Source: Lepiota brunneoincarnata (lineage: Eukaryota > Basidiomycota > Agaricomycetes > Agaricales > Agaricaceae). Taken from it: a stretch of 64,000 bases of DNA. Positions within the stretch are counted from its first letter, which is position 1; every line of letters begins with the position of its first letter. Shown one piece after another: positions 45,683 through 55,574 of the stretch. A program made the position numbers and the translations under genes. Under the pieces are notes generated by a model. The model ran no database searches and had not been told where the DNA came from. It saw nothing but the letters and a program-made list of their open reading frames with translations. The stretch lies in assembly GCA_023014365.1 (NCBI GenBank), contig JAEBUN010000020.1, positions 558,001-622,000 on the forward strand, given 5' to 3'.

Positions 45683-48591
45683 ATGACGGACATACAGATG
45701 GAATCCGATACGCTTCCCTCGCCCCTACGCACCGGGATGGATGAACCGATGGACACCGACACGCCATCTCCCTCTGGGCCACTGAATCTAGGAGGCGTTG
45801 ATCTGTCTGGGTTTAACAAGAAGATGAAAGAGCACTCGGATCGACTTCGTTGGCGAGATCATTTTGGATTGGCTGGGGATGACGCGGAAATGTTTCGTTT
45901 CCTACTTCAGCAAGTTTTGCAACACCTCACAACGGAATTGGCGCACACGAACTTGAAGGACGCCGTCATCAAAACCATGTCCGCCGCCGATGCCGCGAAC
46001 ACAGCAACCAAACTTGACAATGAAGAGTTGGAACAGTGGAAGATTGGATGGTGGGATGGTATAGAGAAGAATGATTGGCGCAAGCTAATTCAGCGTCGTA
46101 TGTGCATCTCGAGCCATTCGCTCTGCTGCAAGACAATTAAATCCCGCGCAGCTTCGCTTCAGGTAGCATCCCCTAGTGAGGAATCTATCGAATCCATCAT
46201 CAACGTCGAGGACCAAGAAACAGGTATGTCGTCGGGAACCAGGTTCAAATGCTTACCGACATTTACTTTACCACACAGCCACTCAGAGGTCTTGGGAACA
46301 CGAGTTTCGGGGCGACGCTGCAGAAGGCCTATGGCAGCACATTCTGAAACACCACCGACCTGACGACACAGACATTTACGCCCAGTATGCTGCCATTGTC
46401 CAGTCTTCGGGTATGGGAAAATCAAGAACTGTGGATGAACTAGCCAAGAAGTGTTTCGTATTGCCCTTAAATCTTCGGCAGGAGGGGTCCAGTGGTATGT
46501 TAGTTTCGGCTTGGGCATTTGTGGTACTTGATCATACTTTCATCCTTCTTTCAGGGTATCCCCCTCCGGATCGCCATGTTCGAGATTATCTCATTCCTGC
46601 CAGTTCAAGGACAGCTGCCTTCAATCGTGCCAGTGCTTTCCTTGAGGCCCTATTCAAACATGCAGCTGATTATATCCATCTTGACAAATCATCCAATTAT
46701 GTTGGATTTGCGCGAACATTCAGAGAGCGCATGACTGAGGGTCAGACGATGGCAAGTCATAACAAATTTCGGAGAGAGTTCTACAGTCAAGTCATCGGCA
46801 AGGCAGAGGCGCTATTACAGGAAAAGGTATGTGATTACCCAGTACATCATTATAGCTCACAAATGTTTTGGCTAGTTGCAGAATAGGACCACAGGCAATC
46901 ACGATTCCCCCCTTTATTCTGCGTTCAAGGCACTTGACGATCTGCTCCAGGACCAGTGGCTGCAGGAACAGAAGACGGTGAAACCCCAAGAGAGCCCCCG
47001 GCTTGTTGTCCTAGCGTTTGATGAAGCACATACATTGACCGAGCGGCAACCGACTTCCACCGGGGATGATTGGTCCATATTCAACGAACTTCGCCGTGTG
47101 CTACGAGCGCTAAATGGCCTTCCTTTGTTCTCGCTCTTCTTGTCAACAACTGGCAAAGTTTCTCAGTTTGCCTCTGCTGCTGGAGAGGACCTTTCGATGA
47201 GAGTTGTCAAGGGTGACTTGCGCATCATTGAACCCTACACGGATCTTGGTTTCGACCATCTCGCACATAAGATCAGTTTGGATGGCTCATGGACCCTGGA
47301 GCGGCTGACTGAGGATGATCAGATCTGTAGTCTAGGCCGCCCCTTGTGAGTATCTGGATTATGCGCCAATCTTTGTAGTTATTCATGAGATGATGATAGA
47401 TTTGCAACCCGGAACCAATATGGCACAGGCACTATCAAACTCGATATCATTCGGTTCGCTGCTGCAAAACTCCTCAACGCAGCCCGGCACCCATCGGAAC
47501 TCTCCGCTGATCAACATCTGGCATGCCTATCCCAACGAATTCCTATTGAATTCAGCTCGACCAATTATATGTCTCAGAGGAACGAGAGGAAGCAGGTGGA
47601 AGGACACATGCGAGTCTGCCTCAAAATCGACTCCGCCTTCGAGACCATGGTAACGACGTCCTCGTCTGAACCGATCCTCTCAGAGGCTGCCTATTACGTC
47701 ATGCAAGGCCCCTCTTTCGCAGCACCACAGGCACTGAAGCAGGTGATGCAAGGATTTTCAATATCGAAGGGTGACCGTGGCGAATTCCTGGTCCTCTTGT
47801 TGTTGATTCTTGCCCGTGATGCAGCTGTTGGTCCCGCTGACCCAAACGCGCGGCCAGAGACAGGAAAGCGCTGGATTGGGATGGCAGATTTCTTATATGG
47901 CCATGTCTTCCGCAAGCACATCATTCCTTCAGGCTTTATAGATCAACACACGATCGATGCTCTAAATGGGCTTTCCAAGGACTTCGGTGACGCACATATC
48001 TACTTCACTCACTTCGCAAAGGTTCACGAGTACAAGGCCATTGATATCACCTCGCTGTTGTTGCTCAAAGGCCGAGGGGCAGCAGTGTTATGTGCAAATA
48101 GCCAAGCGGGAGTTGATGCTATTAACGTGTTTTTGGTGAAGGGTACGCAGTTGGTTAGGGATAATGCAGGACTTATTCTCCACCAAGTCAAGAATGACTC
48201 GCGCTATTCAGCAACTCCTAAACAGAAGCTGTTCGATGATATGGACCCTTATGGCCTCGAGATCCTCGAAGAGAATGCCCCTGCCGTTCCCTTGGTCAAG
48301 ATTGTGTTTGCCCTAGCTGCAACGAAGCCCTGCCTGAAGGTTGTGCGCCACGACTCACTCGAAAACTATAATGCCGTCGTCTACGAGATTTGGTGTGCAG
48401 GCCTTTCTAAAGATATCCTAGGTCCAATCGAGCAAACGAATGTGGGTGTTTGGGATGCACTGCTTCAAGCTTCGTTCGGTTGGAAAGAATTATACAAGAC
48501 CCCTTCGGTAGTAACAAGTAACCTACGAAGAACTGCAACTCCAGGTGCAGCACGAGATGCCGCCCACTATTCTAGCTGGGCAGAGCGGTAG
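45683..48591 (+). CDS. Crinkler-like P-loop ATPase fused to a nuclease-like domain
   Basis: Five exons (introns 46224-46278, 46495-46554, 46827-46881, 47346-47399) give 894 residues. After an acidic N-terminus (about 1-180) a P-loop NTPase follows, with Walker A QSSGMGKSRT, Walker B RLVVLAFDEAH and a sensor-like LFLSTTGK. The C-terminal 250 residues contain a charged ACAN-type strand order (AAVLCANSQAGVDAINVFL, then LILHQVKND). It has the Asp...Gln-x-Lys spacing of PD-(D/E)XK nucleases. This architecture, an NTPase with a restriction-nuclease-like domain, is that described for eukaryotic Crinkler/CR effectors, which are expanded in fungi and oomycetes. There is no signal peptide. Role is unknown; proposals for the family include host-directed effectors and conflict between genomes. 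It lies inside the decarboxylase array. Confidence 0.7.
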
Positions 48592-48769
48592 TTTACTTCA
48601 GGAGGAAGAACCAACCAGAAAGTAGGCACCTCTTCTTGCTAGGCCCTACTTGTAAGATCCTTTTTGTTGTTTGTGTCCTTCGATAGTGTTTTGTCATCTT
48701 TGGATTGTGCTTTGCTGCGCTAGGAATAAATTCACTTTTCTCACATGACTCAAGTCCCTCGCTCCTAGG

Positions 48770-48888
48770 TTTCGATGTCTGAGGGTGAGGCATGGGTTAA
48801 AATGTTGGGCAATGTCCTTTCAAAGAGGGAGCTCGAAAGCCTCAAATGTGGTGCTGCAATTGGGATGCTTGGTCTGGACAGGGACTAG
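48770..48888 (+). pseudogene. decarboxylase-like 3'-exon relic (copy 3)
   Basis: Only the last exon survives. The frame reads GEAWVKMLG, KRELESLK, AAIGMLGLDRD and a stop, closely matching the last exons of copies 1 and 2, with an acceptor-like AG just before. No upstream exons are present; the Crinkler-like gene takes their place. Confidence 0.75.
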
Positions 48889-48913
48889 CATACGCCCAAG
48901 GTTGTACCCTTGC

Positions 48914-49122
48914 ATCATGTACTCTGTTGATTATCCCTTCGTGAGTGCAACAAGTCTTGGCATGGTGGTCCTAGTTGAAAGGGGGCATCGATGTCGGAGG
49001 CAATCCCCGTTACTGAAGGGGAGGCATGGGTTAGGACACTGGGGCGTGGTCCTTACGAAGAGGGAGCCCTACTGCTTTAAGCGTGGAGTTGCAACTAAAG
49101 TTCTTGGTCAGAACAAGGACTG
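48914..49122 (+). pseudogene. decarboxylase-like 3'-end relic (copy 4)
   Basis: This piece starts within the penultimate exon (IMYSVDYPF followed by GTGAGT), keeps the intron, and enters the last exon (TEGEAWVRTLG), where a frame change follows. It continues to align with the others up to the LGQNKD codons. It is a second relic, directly next to copy 3 and in the same orientation. Confidence 0.7.
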
Positions 49123-49290
49123 CAGACCGCTTTGGACGTGGCGTTATTTCTGCTTCCCCGAACGAAGGATGAACACAGGTGTATTGCAAACATGCAGATC
49201 CACGATGCAAATACATATGCAGGAACATAGTTCCCTCTACCCGACTATGGACATTGTTTTGAGAATACCGGGTCGAGTGCATTGAATATG

Positions 49291-50500
49291 TCAAAGATCC
49301 CCGGGCTTGTTAAGAGGTCGCCCTTGTTGCAAGAAGTGTAAGACCCCTTGGTTGATCAGCGCATTGTCTAGGTACTCGCCTTCCATTCCCCCTTCAATCA
49401 TCAGGACTTGGCCGGTGATATGACCAGAAACTTTGGCGGATGACAAGATCACAACCTGGGTTGCAACATCGTATGGCATTGCGACTTTCTTGAGTGGTGT
49501 GCTGATAGAGGGACATCTCAGCACTACTTCTGAGGATGATGTCGACGATGAATCCAGTGACGTACGTAGCGAGGGCTTGATATACGATCGCAGGATTCTT
49601 CAAGGCGCTCTCAGCCATGGGCTACAAGTCGACCTTGAGCACTTCGTCCGATGTTAATTGATCATTGGGTCCTCACCGTCATGACCCATCCAGGTCCAAT
49701 GGAATTCACCCTTCCTTTCGGTGCTATCTTCACGATCTCGTTTTTCAAAGACAGCATCAAGCCGTACATCATCGCTAAATGGACCAACAGATGGGTCAGC
49801 CCTCATAGATCCTGAAAGAATAGGAGCTCCGAACCACTCTTTGATGCAGCATAGTCTGCATGTCCTGCTTCGCCTGGGTCCGGAAAAAAGTAAGCCCAAA
49901 CTCCGGCACCAGATCGAAGCAATTCAACGCACCGTATTTCCCAGCAGTACTTCCGATCATAATAATAGCAGCCTTCTCCTTGACTTCCGCAGGTGCCCCC
50001 TCCAGACGCTTGAGATAAACGATAAGCGACGAGGTAAGGTTCGTGTCGATGGTGAGTTTCCATCGTTCGAGAGAAATTTTCCACAGTGGCTCCGGGGTAG
50101 AGGGCCAGATCCCATGACTGAGGATAAGGACTTGAATTTCTCCAAAAGACGTTGCGGAGGCTTTTGAGAAAAGATTCTCTACCGCGGCTTCTTCAGTGAG
50201 GTTCGCTTGTATGGCCTGTATATGGTCTGGACCGAATTGAGTAAGGAGGAGTTGCAAAGGTGTCTTGTTTGCGTTGTATTGCGTCGTTACTCTGGCCCCT
50301 TGTTCTAGGTGCTGGCTTGGGATATCAAGCTTTTCTTTCTCGATGGATATGACAATATACCTGCAAACAAACGAGAGATTTCCAGACCGATTCCACCACT
50401 CGCCCCTCGGGTGAAGTTTGAGTACAGTATAAGCTTTGCTTCATTGCTACAAGTACTGACCGGTGACCAGAACGTGCACATCATTCAAGCCTAGGTCCAT
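49291..50500 (-). CDS. classical short-chain dehydrogenase/reductase (copy 2)
   Basis: Paralogue of the SDR at 4392-5635, with the same intron positions and the same last exon length (32 nt). Motifs are TGASGGIG (N-terminus MDLGLNDVHVLVTG), VLILSHG, IMIGSTAG, YAASK, PGWVMT and SGHITGQVLMIEGG. The catalytic Ser, Tyr and Lys are intact. The last intron (49323-49379) starts with GC rather than GT, with a strong GCGAGT context. Product length is about 270 residues. It is presumed a cytosolic NAD(P)H oxidoreductase. Its place next to the decarboxylase-like array may hint at a shared aromatic pathway, but the first SDR copy has no such neighbour. Confidence 0.85.
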
Positions 50501-50708
50501 TGCAACAGAGAGAAGAGTAAGTAAGCATTGATTCCGTTCCAGGGCGGATCTCAGTTCTTGGGATAATCGATAAGACTAGTTTGGTCGAGCGTTCTCGCAC
50601 TCGGAGCGGTTGGCATGGTGGACACCGATAGCGATGACACGCCGGGTAGATATGTCTGTGTTACGGAGCTATCCGGTCATCCAGATGTGTTGCTTGTACG
50701 AGAATTAT

Positions 50709-50999
50709 CACTTGAGACCTATGGGAATACAAGAGGCCCGCATAGGGTGCCATAAATATCCCCATTTATTCAAAATGCGCTGACGAATGGACAGGCCTCA
50801 CGTGTTCAGTCACACATGCAAAAAACAACAGCAGATCTATTGTTCCTGTTTAGATAAATTGTGGAGTTGAAATATACATGGCACATTATTTTAGACTTTT
50901 TTAATTGTCTCTGTGGTTGCCATTTATCTGCTCACTGAATTAGAAACCATGATTGAATAAGTGGTGTATCCATATAGATACATTTAGTTCAACAAAAGT
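50709..50999 (+). repeat. left terminal inverted repeat
   Basis: Inverted copy of 51528-51818, with a few substitutions and one short length change in a T run near 50900. Confidence 0.88.
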
Positions 51000-51527
51000 A
51001 GCTAAATGTATTCTCCCACATACAGAAAATTAGTCAGTCTCTCCCAGTTGACATGTGCACTTGCTGCACATTTAGTCTGAGTGATCAAATATGCGGGACA
51101 GTATTCAGGTGTCGTGGAGTGCCCTATATATTCAGAAAGTGTGACCCTCTTTTGTTGAGCAGCCCATGAGTGGGAGTGGGAGCAGGCCACTCAGATAATA
51201 TGTGGCTTGTCGCTAACTCCATCACAACTGTCCGACAGACATGTCACCTGGAAGTGTGCCTGACTGATATGTTGTGCCAACGAGAATATGGCAGCAAGTT
51301 AGGCATGCAATACCAAAAAAAAAGGGAATATCCCAGCAGCCCACTCCCATGCCCGCTCATGGGCCACTCAAAAAAAAGGGACTCATACATTCTGAACATA
51401 CATAGCACTGCATGGCTCCTGCACACGCCCCCACGAATTTAATTATTTGGACTGAATGCATGGGAATTATGCATGCCAACTGTGGGAGACCCACCAATTT
51501 TCCATTTCTGGCAGCATATGTTTGTGC

Positions 51528-51818
51528 ACTTTTGTTGAACTAAATGTATCTATATGGATACACCACTTATTCAATCATGGTTTCTAATTCAGTGAGCAGA
51601 TAAATGGCAACCACAGAGACAATTAAAATAGTCTAAAATAATGTGCCATGTATATTTCAACTCCACAAGCTATCTAAACAGGAACAATAGATCTGCTGTT
51701 GTTTTTTGTATGTGTGACTGAACATGTGAGGCCCATCCATTCATCAGCGCATTTTGAATAAATGGGGATATTTATGGCACCCTGTGCAGGCCACTTGTAT
51801 TCCCATAGGTCTCAAGTG
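51528..51818 (-). repeat. right terminal inverted repeat
   Basis: Inverted copy of 50709-50999. Its outer end is 62 bp from the start codon of the tah18-like gene. Confidence 0.88.
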
Positions 51819-51880
51819 TATGGCTTCATTGATATTTTTATGTTACATAAGCAGCCTCAGCTACGGGTTATCTGATAACA

Positions 51881-54136
51881 ATGACCACACATGATCCTTC
51901 TTCCTCCCAACCCGACAATAACAGACGTCTCCTCGTTCTTTATGCCACGGAAACAGGAAATGCCCGAGATGTTGCAGATAGGATCGCTCGAACGTGCAGG
52001 AACCTTGGTTTCAGGTGCCAGGTCATGAGCGTCGACCGTTATTCACTGGTGCGACCAGGTCCCAGCGTTGCGATTTCCTGAATCGAATTATCTCCAGGAG
52101 AACCTTGTGACGGAAGAGCTGGTGATGTTCGTTGTCTCGACCACCGGCTCTGGTGTCGAACCGCGTTCGATGACCCCGCTCTGGAACATGCTGCTTTCCG
52201 CACATCTGCCGACGGACCTCTTTGAGGACTTGTCGTTTGCTGTGTTTGGACTAGGAGACACCTCCTATGAAAAATTCTGTTGGCCTGCGAAGCTGCTTTC
52301 AAAACGCTTGGTCAATTTGGGTGCTACTGAAATATTTGAACGCGGGGAAGGAGACGAACAGCATCCTCTGGGGTGAGTTGTCAGCAGTTGAGCCACGAGT
52401 AGAGAATAACCGCGTTTTTTACAGGCTGGATGGTGCTCTAGAGCCCTGGCTGAATACACTTCCGGACGTGCTACTCCGGATATACTCTCTCCCTGATCCG
52501 ATACCTGTTGCACCCGCTTCGGGACTTCCCCCACCCCGAGTTATCTTCCAACCAGAAAACACAGCACACGAGAATGCGTTAGATCGCCCTGCCAATGGAC
52601 CTCATTCCATCTCAGCAACTGTGGCTGTAAATGAGCGAATAACAGCCAATGATTGGTTTCAGGATGTTCGTCATATGGAGTTCCAGCTAGACGAAGAGGT
52701 TGAGTAAGTTTATCACCGTACACAGTCGACGGGAGAGCTCACACGAACCAGATATCTACCGGGAGATATTGCCATAATTCGCCCCATTGCAGCCGCACAA
52801 GAGGTTAAAGATTTTTTGAACTCGGTTGGTTGGGGGAATACTGCCGATGAGCCATTGTCAATAAAAGAAAAATTGGAAGGTAAATGATAATTTTCGAAGG
52901 CCCCCTTTTCTTTTTTAAATGAGGTATGACAGATCAGACGCTTCCTGACTCCTTGCCGGAAGTGTTCACGTTGAGGACGTTGTTCACACATTATCTTGAC
53001 TTTAACGCGATTCCGAGACGAACATTTTTTCAATACCTTCGAGACTTCACTACGGATGATATGGAGCGGGAGAAAATGGAAGAGTTCCTCTCCAAGGACG
53101 GAGCCGTGAGCAGATTCATTCCCGCACCTGGTTATAACATTAAGTACAGTGCCCTAGGATGAATTATACGACTACTGCTACCGGGTCAAGCGGACCATTC
53201 GAGAAGTATTATCCGAGTTCAGATATGTCGTGATACCCAAGGATTATGTCTTTGACGTATTCCCATTCTTAAGGCCCCGGCAATTCTCCATTGCCAGTTC
53301 GGCTAAGGTATCTCCATACCAAACACCAAAGGGACCGGAACTCAACGATAATGCTCTAGAACCATCCACGTCAAATACATCTGTGTATTGCAGTTGTGCG
53401 ATATCGAACTAAACTCAAAATTCCACGAAGGGGTGTGTGTACGACTTACCTATCGGCACTGAAACCAGGTATTTTCCATTTATTTATTGCGCTCACTACG
53501 TTTACAATTGTTACAGGCGATAAACTGGCAATCGAAATTCAAAAAGGCTTGATCCAACTTCCCCCTTCGCTTGGTACTCCTGTCATTTGTATTGGACCAG
53601 GCACTGGTATCGCGCCTATGCGAGCCATCATCGAAGAAAGACTCCAGCTCAATTCACAATGTGAGTCCGCCGTGTGGCGACCACTGCCCCTTGTCTGACC
53701 CCCCACAGCGAACACGCTGTATTTCGGCTGTCGATCTGCAACCAAGGATGAACATTACGTTAATGAATGGGAGACCTACGCTGCAGAGCGCTGCTTGGTA
53801 TATCGTGTGGCTCATTCCCGCGATGGGCCTGAAGGCGTTAAGCGGACCTATGTCCAGGACCTCATTGAACAGGATGCCCGTAGAATATGGAAGTTGATAG
53901 ATGATGAGAAGGCCTGGGTATATATATCAGGGTGCGGATCCTTCCCTATCATCGTCGCTGGCAGAGTTGCCTGATTTTCGTCGACTTGTAGATCGTCAAA
54001 TAAGATGCCTGCCGGCGTCAAGGCTGCCCTTGCGAGGGCCGCAGAAATCGAAGGGGGATATTCGGCAGAGGGTGCAAGGAAATACATAGATTGCATGGCA
54101 CAAGAGGGCAGGTTGAACGAAGAATGTTGGAGCTAG
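51881..54136 (+). CDS. TAH18: NADPH-dependent diflavin oxidoreductase, Tah18/NDOR1 type
   Basis: About 600 residues in at least nine exons. The flavodoxin domain begins LLVLYATETGNARDVADRIA (FMN loop), with VSTTGSGVEPRSM and FAVFGLGDTSYEKFC. The FAD-binding domain has YLPGDIAIIRP, PRQFSIASS (FAD) and GVCTTYLSALKPGD. The NADPH domain has VICIGPGTGIAPMRAII, LYFGCRSATKDEHY and a C-terminus with SSNKMPAGVKAAL. Tah18 passes electrons from NADPH to Dre2 in cytosolic iron-sulfur protein assembly. Length and domain order are as in other fungi. The intron after SSAK must end at CTCTAG near 53350 to keep the frame. The 5' flank is almost wholly replaced by a foldback element, so its promoter may lie partly within that element. 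Confidence 0.94.
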
Positions 54137-54746
54137 TTGTAGCTTCGGTGTATCACCTGGCTGCTGGTTGCGGCCTGATCCATCGTTGCAGAAGCTGACT
54201 TCATCCACGGTATTACAAGTCGAGCTCCATATCGAGTGCTGATAGTCATCAGCTATATAGTAGACGAACCTCAGCAGCGTCCGCCACCAACAAACAAAGA
54301 CAACAAACCAACTGTGACAGAAAGGCGAAACGAGGATATAAGATATACTCACGGCATCAGTGTACATATACTTCAAGCTCGGGATCCCACCCTTCTGCAT
54401 AGTTATCAACTTCTGGAAGGGCTGGCGGAGAGGCCCAGACGACTGAGCAGCCGGGAGAAGGGGAAGAAATGAAATTGGTAATGGTGCAAGACTGGCAGAA
54501 TTTGTCTATACAGATGGCCCGTGCATGGAAACATCAAGCGTACGAGTCGAGCCCTTCCACTAGGCGTTGTTTGAGACCGTCAACATTTTTTTGTGGATGG
54601 TACGGAGGCTGGACATATCAAAACAACAAAGGGACGAGGCATACAAGAAGAGGGGAACACTGTTGAAGCGTATTACAATACAAATCAAGCGCTGTTGGAG
54701 CGCTATGAAGGAGAATTTTTACTACGTCTTTGGCACAGGGGAGCCA
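54137..54746. other. intergenic
   Basis: About 600 bp between tah18 and the 3' end of the broken tyrosinase. A final exon of the tyrosinase could lie here but I cannot identify it. Confidence 0.35.
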
Positions 54747-55373
54747 TTAAAGATCTCCGACCTTGGGAGGCTCTGGCTCGTCGCCTCGACGGGGAGCAGT
54801 TGGAGGCCTCCGAAGCTGATCACGAGTTTGAACCTCTGCCCACCACTTGATATCGTCCTTCCTCCCGGGACCCTGGAGTATCCCCAGCATCACCTCGTCG
54901 ATGGGGACGAACGCCTCCACGTCCAAGTGACTCTGGCAATTGGCACGACCTTTCACGCTCCAACGGCTCAAGACCGCCTCCCTACCAACCTCGACTTCCC
55001 TGCCATCATGTCCCTCGGCGTACAATCTGATGACAAAAGAACCTTCATATTGAGCGCGGTTGATCCCATGTATCCTCTTTGTGAGGATTATGGGGGCTTT
55101 TTTGCTCATATCGATAGGAGTACGGATCCTAGGATCAAGGGAGCCCGGACCATAGGTATAACCCAGGTCATTTTCAATATCGGTCATATCGTCCGAGTTA
55201 TAATAACCTCCACTGGGTTTTTCGAACGGGATGAGGGGTGTGGACATATCGATATGGGTTCCAATGGGGTAGTTCGGTGGCTGCCCTTCCTTCAAGATCG
55301 TCCCGGCATAGTCTTTGATGACAGTTAAGCTACCACATTTCGTGAGCCCCTTCTCCTTCTGCCATACCGCAAA
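54747..55373 (-). pseudogene. tyrosinase, C-terminal part (downstream of hAT insertion)
   Basis: This open frame begins at the edge of the hAT element with FAVWQKEKGLTKCGSLTVI and runs through PIGTHIDMSTPL, YYNSDDMTDIENDLGYTYG, EGSFVIRLYAEG and EVEVGREAVLSRW. It ends with HLDVEAFVPIDEVMLGILQG. These are the linker and C-terminal beta-domain of fungal type-3 copper tyrosinases. The piece continues directly from the fragment at 59859-60192 once the intervening element and one copy of the 8-bp duplication are removed. The frame inside the piece is open, so the insertion is probably young relative to the protein's decay. Alone it cannot bind copper. Confidence 0.85.
55366..55373. repeat. left target-site duplication of hAT element
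   Basis: ACCGCAAA lies directly outside the TIR. The right flank has ACTACAAA (6 of 8 match), consistent with the 8-bp duplications made by hAT transposases, with two later changes. Confidence 0.6.
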
Positions 55374-55394
55374 TAGGGGTGCCAAAGTTCAGTT

Positions 55395-55535
55395 CAGTTT
55401 GGTTCAGCACCCTCTCAGCCTGAACCTGAACCTGAACCTATTCAGATTTACTGAACCTGAACCCAAACCTTGAACCCCCTGAACTTGGTTCAGGAGGTTC
55501 AGTTCAGGGTTCGAACAGGTTCAAACTTGAACCTT
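55395..55535. repeat. left subterminal GGTTCAG/CTGAACC array
   Basis: Dense direct and inverted copies of a 6-7 bp TGAACC/GGTTCA motif just inside the TIR. The same arrays occur at the right end of this element and at both ends of the 1.45 kb relative, so the motif is part of the mobile-element ends rather than a chance microsatellite. Confidence 0.7.
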
Positions 55536-55574
55536 TTGGTACTATGTCATAAACATGTTTATATTGGCAATAAA

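Larger units (their letters stand above)
50709..51818. mobile_element. foldback/MITE-like element with 291-bp terminal inverted repeats
   Basis: The left arm (50709-50999) and right arm (51528-51818) are near-perfect inverted copies, starting CACTTGAGACCTATGGGAAT and ending at TTCAACAAAAGT. Outside the arms the match stops abruptly and a TAT triplet flanks both ends, a possible 3-bp target duplication. The 528-bp centre has no coding capacity and contains shorter GC-rich imperfect palindromes around 51165-51200 and 51330-51370. CpG is scarce. It looks like a non-autonomous DNA transposon. The superfamily cannot be told from the ends. Confidence 0.88.

Noticed and set aside
50709..51818. open frames inside the foldback element as genes
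   Set aside because: They are short, overlap the inverted repeats on both strands and have no motifs.
53280..53420. frameshift in tah18 after the FAD motif
   Set aside because: Using an acceptor at CTCTAG (near 53350) instead of the later TTGCAG gives the conserved HLC...VVRYRTKLK sequence in frame.
54567..55328. 253-codon + strand open frame
   Set aside because: It is the antisense shadow of the tyrosinase C-terminal domain, which has clear family motifs on the minus strand.
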